NCBI RefSeq assembly: GCF_003086295.3
Contig: NC_092051.1
Span: forward strand, 14,934,810 to 14,998,809
Direction of reading: 5' to 3'
From: Arachis hypogaea
Lineage: Eukaryota > Streptophyta > Magnoliopsida > Fabales > Fabaceae
Length of the DNA stretch: 64,000 nucleotides
Made by a program: the position numbers and the translations under genes. Below, piece by piece: positions 25,375 to 36,493 of this stretch. The notes under the pieces are model-generated. The model ran no database searches. It was not told where the DNA came from and saw only the letters and a list, made by a program, of their open reading frames with translations. Each line of letters starts with the position of its first letter. Within the stretch, counting starts at the first letter, position 1.

Positions 25375-27070
25375 TACTACTACACATATAAGTCTTTTTG
25401 GCATACAAGTCATATAAGTCACTTACATAATGAGTGCGTGAAATCATGTTGTTCCTCTTTGTATCTTGCGTTCTTTCTCCTCTTCCTCCTCCTTCTTTGC
25501 GTTTCTTCTCATTTTTCTTCGTGTGTTTCATCTTTATCGTCGTTTTTTTTATTACTGTTGTTGTTGCTGCATTTTTTTCCTCCTCCTCTTTCTATTGATT
25601 TTGCAACATTATATATTTTTTTCTTTGTTTAATTTTTTTCTCCCAAAAAGAATTATGAGAATATGAAATAAGAAGATAAAGAAGAAGAAGAAGAAGTAGC
25701 AGAAGATGAGGAGGAGGAAGAGGAATAGTTTTAAATTATGCAGAACTTATCAGCACATGTACACCAAAATTTCTTAAATAATACACTCGAATATCTTTGT
25801 GTTACACCTAAATATCTTTGCGTTACACCCAAATTTGCTGCAAATACAGAAAAATATTTCTTCTAATGCTGTATTTTTTTCTTCTTTTTTTTTCTTATTT
25901 CTTTCTTTCTTTTAGTTGAATGAATGTAAGTTCATCATCTTTCAAGTAATTTTGTAACATTATGTGTTTCTTCTTTTTTTTTTTTTGATTTTTTTTATTC
26001 TTGTTAAGAGAGTAAAATAAGAAGAAACTTAAAAAGTTAAAACAAAAAGAAAAAGATGAATAAGAAAAAAAAAAGAAGAAGATGGTGATGATAATGAAAA
26101 AGAAGAAGAAGAAGAAACAGCAGAAGATGAGAAAGAGGAAGAGTTTTGAATTATGCAGAACTTATCAGCATACATACACTGAAAATTCTTAAATAATACA
26201 CTCGAATATCTTTGTGTTACACCTAAATTTGCTGCAAATACAGAAAAATATTTTCTCTAATGCTGTATTTTTTTCTTCTTCTTCTTTTCCTTATTTCTTT
26301 CTTTCTTTTAGTTGAATAAATGTAAGTTCATCCTCTTCCAAGTAATTTTGTACCATTGTGTGTTTCTTCTTCTTACTTGTTTAATTTTTTTTGTTTTTAT
26401 TCTTATTAAAAGAGTAAAACAAGAAGAAACTTGAGAAAATAAAAAAAGAAAAAAAAAAGATGATAATGATGATGAAAAAGAAGAATAAGAAGCAATAGAA
26501 GATGAGGAGGAGGGAGAAGAAGAGTTTTGAATTATGCAGAACTTATCAGCACACATACACCTAAAATTCTTAAACAATACACTCAAATATCTTCGTGTTA
26601 CACCCAAATTTGCTGCAAATGCAGAAAAATGTTTCTTCTAATGCAGAGCTTTTACATTACATTCCATTCAAACCATCAACGATGAAATATTATTCACCTA
26701 CAGAATCATAAACTACTAACGAAAAAATTAACTAGAATTGAACAACACCTCAGTCATTTGATTGGATTCAAAACAATAATTAATTTCGTTTTAATTCAAT
26801 TGACAATCTGAACTTGAATTATTTATTATCTTTAACAACGAGATAACTGATGATGGAGGAGAAGGAGAGAAAGGAATGAGGAGAAGAAATTCCAATGAAA
26901 AAAGAAAGTGGAAGAGGAGGAGGAGGTGGTGTTGGTGACAACGATAACGAAAAAGAAGAAGAAGAACGTGCAGCAGTGACACGAAAAAGAACGTACACAC
27001 GTAAATATAAATAACTTGTAAGGACTTGTATAAAAAATAACTTGTATGCAGAGAATAACTCTTATTTTTT
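25375..27070. repeat. Tandem-repeat array flanked by polypyrimidine and polypurine arms
   Basis: The phrase GCAGAACTTATCAGCAC recurs at 25740, 26155 and 26536, each followed by the same TACAC...CTTAAATAATACACTC...GTTACACC...AAATTTGCTGCAAATACAG text, so there are units of about 415 and 381 bp plus a partial third. Each unit carries a GAA-rich purine tract. The left flank (25450-25600) is TCTTCC-rich and the right flank (26840-26960) GAAGGA-rich. Together with the shared phrase GCATACAAGT, inverted at the two ends (near 25400 and 27045), they form imperfect long inverted arms. It may be one non-autonomous element of about 1.7 kb. The open frames in it are low-complexity artefacts. Confidence 0.65.
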
Positions 27071-29825
27071 GTCAATAGTTAGCCAATAATATTTAAAATA
27101 TTGACTAAAAATATGGTGTTAACTTATTACACTACAAGCCAATGGGTTATAGCTCAAATGGTGTTAACTTATTACACTACAAATATTGGATTATTAACTA
27201 AAAATGTTCACCAATATAAATTAAAATTATTAGTTCCTTAAACTTTTTTTATATCCGTTAATATCTTAAAATTACCTGATCATCTTTAGATTAGTTATAT
27301 TTATTACTCTAAATTTTAAATGTTAAATTCTAAATACCAACTTTTAAAATTTAAATTTTTAAATTATAAATCTTAATTTCAATCTTTTTAGAAATCAACA
27401 ATTAGAAAAATAAATTTACAATTAATAATTAATGAATGTTGATAAATTCAAAGTTAGGTTCATGCATTGACAATGTATACAAGTTGTCAAGTTCTATACA
27501 TTTATCCAATTATACATTATAATAACAAAAAAAATTAATTTTTAAATTCAATAATTAAAAAATTATTTTAATGTATTAACTTAGTTGAATAATTACGTAA
27601 AATCCTTATATCGAAGCTAAATTCTACTTTTAAGGTAGGCATTGCTGTGAATATCAGTTAGATTCATAGGAAATATAACAACTCATAGAATATACAGTTA
27701 ATTGCGTTCACTATGTTGGTTTTATACTTTTATGTATGATTTTTGTGACCCTAAAATTTTGATATATGTTTGGTGGTGGGGTGTGAAGGGCAAAGTTTTG
27801 TTGATTAACTGTTCACATTGACAAGTTCTTCCACCCGAAAGGGATATGGTTATGAATGTGACTCTCAAGTCAACAATCTTCCTCGTCGTCTTCTTCGGTC
27901 CCTCCCAATTCCCAACCCTATTGACGTTACGTACCACCCATCATCACTCTTATTCACGATATACTCTAATTCTCTAACTCGACAGGATCCTTTACTTTTT
28001 TTTTGGTCAGTAAATTGGACAACTCCCAATTTTAAGTATCTCAATAAATTAGATAACTCTCAATTCTAGGTACACAACACATCCACACACTCCTCCTGTA
28101 TTTATCACATTTTCTTCTTTAAATACATCCTCTAGAGTTTGAACTCTAGACTTTAGTGGTGGAGAGGGGTGAAACGCCACCTGAACTAAGGCTCTTCGGC
28201 TGACCCTTACTTAAACAAATAAATAAGCTGACTACTCGACCAACCTAAGTCAGTTATCTCTGATTTGGTGTCTATCACTGTCATATCGTGATTAATCAGA
28301 AAACTCAATTGTTGTTGGGCTGAGGAGTCATACAAAGAAACAGAGAGTGGCTAACTGAAGGAAAGAACGATCATGGAGCCCAAAAGTTGAGGGGGAAAAA
28401 AAGAGGAATACGAATATGGGGCTATGATGGACCTAATTTTGAGAAGGACCCAATATTGAAGCAGCACATCTGCACATGCTCCAAGCCTCCAAGGGGTATT
28501 GCACTATTGCTTCATTGCTGGATGCATGAGCTAGACCACGTGGCTCCTCTTTTATGGCAATGATATGTGATTAGTTAAAGTAGAATGTTGTGCACATTTG
28601 TTATTTTTAATAATAAAGTGATACATAAAAAATAAATAATTATTTTTTATTATGAAAAGAAATTGTAAAAATGTAGTGTATATTATTTCTCTTGATTAAA
28701 TACGATACGGAACATGACAATTCTCTGTCTCATATCACCGACAAAAATATACATCTATTTATTTATAATCTATTAAAAAAAACTAAGATTACTCTACAAT
28801 TACTTTTAAATATTTATTTTGTCACGAAAATTCTTTTTAAGTGATTTAGTCTTTTATCTTTATATTATGCCATAAAATTTTTATTATATTTTTATTTTTT
28901 GTTATTTTTTATCTTTATATAATATCATAAGATTTTTTAATATTATTTTTTTAATAATTATGATTGAGTTATAAAATTTATTTTATTTTTCATATAAAGT
29001 CTATTGTTTTTTATTTTTTATTATAAAATTAGTGTGCTATTAGTCGAATAATCAACTCACCTGTCCATTTAAATAAGTATTAGAATTCGAATTCCATAAA
29101 ATTTAAATCCACAATGAATTAGTCTTTAACCTTAGATTGAGTGATACTGTAGGCAATTAAAAAAAATAGTATTTAACTTTAAATTTTTATATATTTTTTT
29201 ATTCTTTATCTCCATACAAATTACTTTATATTTTTTAATGTTAATATTAATTTTTTTTAATTGGTATAAATTAAGTTAAAATATAATTCATTATCTCCTT
29301 TTATATTCACTCATTCTTATATTTACTATACAAATAAATATTACTTCACACAATTTTTTTATCTTCTATCATATAATTTTATACCTTTTTTTCTTTTTTC
29401 TTCTTTACTCTTGCTATTTTTTGCACAAGTATTTGAGGAATGTGGTTGATGATCATAGTTTTATTTTTACGTTCTTCACTAGTCAATTATATATATTACG
29501 TGATTGTCTAATTGTATTCATTTATATAATATTTTTGTCGCCTGTATATTACTTCTTTTATCTTTCAATAATTTATATTTTTTAATATTATTTAACGATA
29601 TTAATATCGTTGAAAATACATGTTATTATTATTTATAAAAATTAAAATTAGAAAATTGAATGTTATTTTTAATTATTAAAATATTAATTATATTTATACT
29701 TATATTTTATTTAATAATTTTATCATGGTATTATAGTACCTAAAAGCAATAAAAGATAAACAAAAATAACTACTTAAAACAATTAAAAAAATAATTATAT
29801 GAAATAAGTTGAATAAACTTTAAAT
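27071..29825. other. Repeat-rich intergenic region
   Basis: At 27115-27182 the phrase GGTGTTAACTTATTACACTACAA occurs twice in tandem, around a TAGCTCAAATGG word that resembles a pol III box A; this could be a SINE head, but no box B was found. The region 27760-28570 has more balanced composition, yet no frame resembles a known protein. From 28570 on the sequence is very AT-rich with nothing recognisable. Confidence 0.45.
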
Positions 29826-30195
29826 GGGTAAATTATATTTTTTATCTCCGAATTTTGACAAAAAATTTTAAAATACTCTTAAGTTTTATTTTGTTTTAAT
29901 TTTGTCCAAAATTTTTTTTATTTACATCAAATATAGCCTTAGTAGCTAGTTTTTTAAGAAATTTAAAACCAATCCAACAACAATTATATAAGAACAATTT
30001 TTAACACAAATAAATCAAACATAATTATCATGTATTATTGTTAGATTTATCTTAAATTGTTTAAAAATTTAACGGTCAGGAATATATTTAATACAAATAA
30101 AAAATTTTTAGGACAAAATAAAAATAAAATAAAAATTAAGAATATTTTTTAAAATTTTTGTCAAATTTCAAAAACAAAAAAATATTTCTTACCCC
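29826..30195. mobile_element. About 370-bp MITE with about 110-bp terminal inverted repeats
   Basis: The left arm, starting GGGTAAATTATATTTTTTATC and running through TTTTGACAAAAAATTTTAAAATA and TTTTGTCC, is found inverted and diverged in the right arm ending TATTTCTTACCCC at 30195. The internal part is AT-rich and non-coding. Flanks (CTTTAAAT / TTAAAATT) give no exact duplication. Confidence 0.7.
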
Positions 30196-30849
30196 TTAAA
30201 ATTTTATTTATAGTTCAATTTATGTATAATTCTATCCATTTTATTTTTATTAAATTTTGAATTAATTTTTATTATTTTAAAATATTATTTATCATCAACC
30301 GTATAAAATTTCAATCAATTTTGACAAGCCACTAAACAAAGTTTCAAACTTCTTAGTCAATTAAATTTAATATATATTATTACTCAATTGGATTAAAAAA
30401 TAACAATTAAACATAATTATTATTTATATTAAAACAGTATATTTTTTATATTTTTTTTGAATAATAATATTAAATCATGTATATTACCAAATGAATATTT
30501 TATAATATTTTTTTATAAATTAGCTTCCAAATATTTTGTGTGTTTACCTATGAAAAAAAATAAAAGAAAAAAGAGAAAAAAAAGTCAAATTAATTGGATT
30601 GGTTCTTATTTAAGCATATAATATTATGATTCGAATCAAGTCATGACTGAAGTTTAAGAGACAAGTCCGTAGCAAGTCAATTGATAAAATTTTTGAAAAA
30701 TGAACAGAATTTTTTCTGTTTTTAAAACTTTACCAACATGCATAAATATTATCTTTCAATATTAATAATAAACATCCATTTTTAAAGACAACATACAACA
30801 ACATATGTCAAATATATTTGCAAACCAAACATAAATGGTGAAATATATA
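30196..30849. other. AT-rich intergenic sequence
   Basis: No gene or bounded repeat recognised. Confidence 0.45.
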
Positions 30850-31013
30850 GAATGTTATTTTACGTGAAATTTTTATAAGAAAAATGAGTTTTAAATTTGA
30901 ATAATGAATTGACGATCACTGCGACTGAAAATAGTTTTATTGAAAATATCTTTTTATAACAATTCTTAAATCTTCTATTGAGAAATAGCGATGATGATGT
31001 TTTCACCCCTACA
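30850..31013 (+). mobile_element. Left fragment of an older LTR-like sequence interrupted by the solo LTR
   Basis: The text just left of the solo LTR, ending GATGATGATGTTTTCACCCCTACA, reads on naturally into the text right of it (GACTTCTCTTTTCAGAACG) once one CTACA copy is removed. The right piece ends with an LTR-like tail (GTCGTCGTAATATTTTTTGT ... TTAGAGTGG). I infer an older retroelement LTR split by the younger insertion; its left boundary is a guess. Confidence 0.45.
31009..31013. repeat. 5-bp target-site duplication, left copy (CTACA)
   Basis: CTACA directly precedes the TG start of the solo LTR and is repeated exactly after its CA end at 34550-34554. Confidence 0.85.
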
Positions 31014-34000
31014 TGTAAGAACCCGATTTTCGGTAAATAGAAATTTGTGGCTATTTTAAAATTTATTTCGCAAAATTTCGAACCACGGTCCAACAAGAAA
31101 TAGTGAGGCTGGTTCAATGGTAAAAAAAAAATTAAAGATAAAAATAAATAAAAAATAAAAAAGGCCATTAATAAGGTTAAAATTGACTTTATGAGGGTAA
31201 TTAATCCCTCTAAGTCAAGTTTGACTAGTAAATAATAAATATTAGCTTACCATTAGTTTATTTTTCTCACTAGAGACTTTTTGAGCCGAAAATTCACTTT
31301 TAATGACAGTTTTGCGTGCGCCAAGAAAAACTCTTGTAACCAAAAACTTCAAAACCAGTGGTAAAAATAATTTCTACCTTGGTAATTGTGTTCCAAGATT
31401 AATATTAGCCATCCATTCATAATTTATTTCTTTAAGAATAAATCTTAGCCATTAATTATCTACCACACAGTAAAATTTACTCCAAACTGAATTTCTTACT
31501 AGTATTCCGTAAACGACTTCTAAAGACCCCAAATCTTCTTACTTGCTACCCAAGTAATTTGTCTCTCCTTCTCAGCCTCTGGGCCGAGACTATCTCAACC
31601 TTTCACCCCTCTCTTCTGTGTTTTTAACCTCAATTAACTAACTGTGGTTAATTGTGGATAAACTCGACACGCAAGCATTGACCAAACTTCCTCGTTTTCA
31701 CGTCCCTTATTCATTGAAGCCCAGCCCTTGACCACGAAAATTTCAGCCACTTTTACCATCATAAATTCAGCAAGACTTTGATTTTTTATTTAAGGAAGCA
31801 GTGGCCATAAAATTTACTTACAAAATATTTACACATGTTTACACTCTTTTGACCGAATGCTTGAGAGAGAAAGAGAAAAAATTCTTGTACCTATTCACTG
31901 TGTCCCAGCCCATATTTTAACTCTTCTTCTATTATTTTTCATGTGTTTTTCAAGGACTCAAACCATACAAGCACAAACGGTTGCCGTTTTCGCTAATCCT
32001 TGCGTTTATATCGAAATTTCGACTAGGTAAACTCTTATTCTTTCTCCTTTTCTTTTCTTTTTTTAAAAAATAGTAGCCATGATGAATTCTTATTCTCTTC
32101 CATGTTATAGAACTCCTCTTGAAATATCCATGGGGCACGCCTAAGAAGTTAGAGAGATTCGAGTTCAAAGTGGTTGAATTTTGACGTTTTTGCGACACTT
32201 TTGGTCAAAAACAAAACTACACCATCACCAGCTGTATTTCTGTCCTTGTATGCATGTTTTCTAGTGTGAGAAAGGTTTACTAACTGAACTACATAAGAGG
32301 TAAGGGTTAGGATTAGTTAGAATATGTTTGTGCTTGTTTTCGGTGTTCATATGAGCTACTTTGTGGTGATTTTGTGCTTGATTCTTAATTCTGAAAATTC
32401 AGTAATGCTTATCTGTTTTTGGACTGTTATTTGAGTGATATATGAAGCTTATTTGCCTCTGAAAATTGTATGAAACTATTGAAATTATTTGGAACACTTG
32501 GGGTTTAAGTTTCAAGTCTTAAGAGTCATAAAAAGTGGATAAAAATAAAAAACTGTACTCTTGAAAATCTAGCCACTAAATGATCATGAAAGTCATGTGT
32601 ATAAGGTTTAAAAAGAGGTTAGAAAACTGATTTTAATCCTATGGAATAAAAGTGTAAAAGTAAGAAGGGTGTTATGGTCATTTTTGGGTAAAAAGAGGGT
32701 TAAAAATGTAATTTAATAGAAAGATAAGTAAAATTCTAAACTTAGTGTCATCAAGAATAAATTAGTAATTATATAAATTAATTGGTCAAGATTATAATTA
32801 CGATAAAGTTTTTGGTCTAAATAAAAGTTTTAGTAAAAGTTAGAAGTAAAACGACAAAAAGTGGTAATTAGAATAAGTAAATAAATTAATAAAAGGTAAA
32901 ATGATTTTTTAGGTCCCTAAGGGTAGAATTGAAATTAGTTAAAAGTATTATGGATAATTTGGTCATAGAAAATATTAGGATTAACCTGATAACATTTTGA
33001 CGGTAAATCAGGTTAAACGGTAAAATTAGAGTACTTAGGGGCATATTAGTAATTTTAGGTATAAAGTCAAATTAAAAATAATTAATTAATTCAATGAAGG
33101 AGAAAAGGTCTATTAGAAAAAATATGAGGGGTAAAATGGTGATGTAATAACACTAGTGGTGAAAACGTCACTAAAAACCTAAAAAAAACTAGAAAAACGA
33201 AGTTATATACAAAAAGGGTAAAATTAAAAATGTACAAAAATTTCAAGAACAAAAATGGTAAAATATGTGACAAGGATGAGATATTTTAAGAAAGGACCGG
33301 GTACAAATTTTATTTAAAAAGAAGGGTAGAGAAGTCCCTTAGAGATAAAATTTATTAAGATGTGTCACGAAAAAAGAACTGCAAACTCCAAGGTGCTAGA
33401 GGTTGTTTGGAGGCGGGTATTTACCGACTAATTGCTAAAACTATGTTTTTCCTTTGTGCGTATATTATAGCGTCAAATTTTGCCACGATTGTCTGTTGTC
33501 ACGGACTGGTGGTATGTTTAACCACATCGACACGTATACACGGACGGACGCAATTGGAAAATCATATCTAGGACTAGCTCCTAGGTAACGTCGGGTTGCG
33601 GGTAGTCAACCGACGCATGAGCTCATGGCCTGCATAGGACCACATGCATCATACTTGGTTGCTGCATTATCTATATTTGTGATTGCTTACTTGTACCTGT
33701 GATTGTATTGTGTCTTTGCTTCTTGTATTTTGTGCATGGTTACTATTCTGCTATATACTTGTACTTGTACTTATTTGTGTGACTTACCGACCTAACTGCG
33801 CGAAGTCTTAGACTTACGCTGCGGAACCCCTTAGATTTTTCTGTGTAGTACCCTACTGGAAATTTTAGGTTCTCACCCCTTACTTTCCCACTGCGCAGAT
33901 GCAAATCGGTGAGATCTTCTTTGAGTTTCTAGCCTTGTGACTAGCGAGCAGCAGTAGCATTACCGGAGGGTCAGAGTGACTTCTTTTACTTCCATACAGC

Positions 34001-34317
34001 ACTTCTGTGTTTCTTCAACTACCAGTGATCGATGACCAGCAGTAGTTATAATAGTAGCAGTAGTAGTAGTTGTCTTTGCCCTTACTTTGTATAGACTTTT
34101 AGAGGGTTAGGTGCTTTTGTAAATACCTATATAAACAAGTTAGAATGGGTCCCAGACTAGGGTGACTCTTGTGAGTTGAGGTATGTTAGTATAAATATGG
34201 AGTCTATAAATATTTTCATGAATAAGCAATGACGTAACCCAGTGTGAGTTATGATGTACTAAATGAGCCTTCGGGCATATATATATAATATTACTATGTT
34301 TTATGTATTTTCTATGC

Positions 34318-34387
<70 letters not shown>

Positions 34388-34549
34388 CTATTTAACTATT
34401 ACCTATTTTGTTATGTCTATATATCTGACACGCGATCTCGATTAGCGCTATATATATTTAATATAAGGTCTAGAGTCTCTAAGAAAAATCGTGAAGTAGC
34501 ACTTGACGGCTAGCATTAGTCATGACATGCTAGAAGTTGGGTCGTTACA
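31014..34549 (+). mobile_element. Solo LTR of a retrotransposon, 3.5 kb
   Basis: The element starts TGTAAGAACCCGATTTTCGG and ends GGGTCGTTACA, a TG...CA pair of the style seen in plant LTR retrotransposons (often Ty3/gypsy), and is flanked by perfect CTACA duplications. No gag or pol homology, and no second copy of the ends, is visible inside, so it is best read as a solo LTR left by LTR-LTR recombination. At 3536 bp it is long for an LTR; an (AT)32 run at 34321-34384 adds little. The segment 33360-34140 is less AT-rich and could contain the LTR promoter/R region. The open frame at 33362-33571 has no known family. Confidence 0.85.
34321..34384. repeat. (AT)32 microsatellite
   Basis: Uninterrupted AT run inside the solo LTR. 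Confidence 0.97.
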
Positions 34550-34554
34550 CTACA
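34550..34554. repeat. 5-bp target-site duplication, right copy (CTACA)
   Basis: Exact repeat of 31009-31013. Confidence 0.85.
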
Positions 34555-34926
34555 GACTTCTCTTTTCAGAACGAACGAAGAAATTTGCGAAGTTTTTGTT
34601 AAATTCTTAGATATGCTACTTCTATTTGTATACATATGTTATAGATTTTTCTCGCCTTTATTATTATAATCTTGTAAGAGGGATAAGAGTTGTATGCTTT
34701 GTATGTATATTATATTTATAAACTACTTATGTAATAAGTTTTGTTTATATATATAGGCTTGTTTGTTTTTGAGATAAAGTATTTTTTCGGTTTTTCAAAG
34801 AAAACAGCAGTATGATTTCGAATAAAAAAATTCTATTTTATTATTAAATATATAAAGTCGTCGTAATATTTTTTGTTATTAGAGTGGTGTAGCCAGAAGT
34901 GTGACTTTTTGATAATGAAAGTGTTA
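34555..34926 (+). mobile_element. Right fragment of the older LTR-like sequence
   Basis: Continuation of 30850-31013 after the solo LTR. It contains CGTCGTAATATTTTTTGTTATTAGAGTGG and ends near GTGTTATA, similar in style to the 3' ends of plant retrotransposon LTRs. No internal retroelement coding region follows, so it too is a solitary remnant. Confidence 0.45.
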
Positions 34927-35168
34927 TATGAGAAAATAATTTTTTTTTTTGGATATAAGCGATTTATATATTAAAGTAGAAATAAAATAAAAGGATAAAA
35001 TAAAATCTAGTGTATTATAATTTGGTATAGATCTTGAAATAAGGAAGATAGAATGAAAGAAGAGATGAAAAAAAAAGGATTGTGTTCTCTTTTTTTCCTT
35101 TAAGTGGGAACATGTGTCCTCCACGTATTTTTCTCTTTTTTTTTTTAGCCCGTTCGAAAGTTGAAGTC

Positions 35169-35216
<48 letters not shown>

Positions 35217-36493
35217 AATTTAGAATAGCATTTTTAGTCATAACATTAGCTGTGTGATTTGCTGTCTTTTGAATTAAAATAATACAAGTCTTTTAATTTT
35301 AACTCAAAGTCTCTTAATTTTTTTCACTTGATCGCTTTTTAAAATAATATCTTCAAACTTTTTTCTATACACTATAAAAAAATATTAAAACAATCTATTT
35401 CACAAAAAAAATATAGAAATCACATTTCTAAACAAAAATTAAACACCTCTAAATAGCATAAAATTCAATTAAAAAATGTTAGATATATATTATCTAATTC
35501 ATCTCTAAACAATATAATATTTTGAATTTATATTATATAATATAATTAATTTAACTCTTCGCGTATCGCATGGTCTTGATCTAGTCATTACAATTCCTCC
35601 TCAACATTTTGGCACCACAATAAGCATTTTATTTGCTGTGTGACGATGAGCAATTTGGGTAGTTGAGAGCAACTAACATGTGGTTTAATGGCGTCCATGC
35701 AAAATGGGATGGAATTAATCAGTATAATTATGATTGGGAGAATGAAGCAGTTGAGTTGATGAGTGAAGAAGCTACGTGTAGGCACAACACATACTAAATA
35801 AAGTGAAACTCAAATCAATAATCAAGGGAATTATATCAGATATAGTTGTTGCGTATACTGAACGTAACGTAGTTCACTGCTTCGTTGGGTTTTTGGCTAC
35901 ATCACATTCGCAGCGGTGCCGCTGGTGGGGTCGTGTTGTTTCATATATTAATCAATAATATCATCATCATTATTATTATTAGGTGATTATTACTTTTAAC
36001 TATTAATAATCACCTTCCTATTAAGGTTAAACCTAGTGGTTGATGTCAAGTGAAATGAAAAGAAGCGACCCATCTCGTTGAATTCAAGATTTGAATGCGG
36101 TAGTACGATCGAGGACTTGGCCATTCTATTCAATTCAAGCACCGATCAGCGCCACCGCTTTCCCCGTGTCTTACCAAAAGTAGCAACCGCCTAACCCTTA
36201 ATATTTCACTTTCCAATTCCACCACATTTCTTCTCAAACACACCCTACAAGTTTTTAACTGTATTATCTATATATGAATACATCTTCACGTCAGTAACTA
36301 TCATCATTTACATTATTTTTCTCATAGGTTTCTTTCTTTAGTTTGAATTCAATTAAATACTAATATAGTTACATAACTTGTTTAAATAATAGAGCGAAGG
36401 ATCGTAGAGAGCTTGGGTGACACGAATGGTATATATAAACCGTTGAGTTAACTTAGAAAACTCTCTTAGATTCCAAACGTGTCCGGTGCTCCA
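34927..36493. other. Upstream region of the pectin acetylesterase gene
   Basis: It contains an AT microsatellite (35171-35213) and otherwise AT-rich sequence. No gene is seen. The bases 36200-36480 should include the promoter and leader of the downstream gene; strings such as TATATATGAATA (36270-36281) and TATATATAAAC (36430-36440) are candidate TATA sites. Confidence 0.5.
35171..35213. repeat. TA microsatellite
   Basis: Uninterrupted TA run of 43 bp. Confidence 0.97.

Noticed and set aside
25438..25666. Two overlapping Ser/Phe/Leu-rich open frames
   Set aside because: They are translations of a polypyrimidine tract in a repeat, not genes.
27115..27182. Possible SINE or tRNA-like head (TAGCTCAAATGG)
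   Set aside because: Only a box A-like word; no box B, no cloverleaf, no poly(A) end.
34263..34445. Open frame containing an Ile-Tyr repeat
   Set aside because: It is the translation of the (AT)32 microsatellite.
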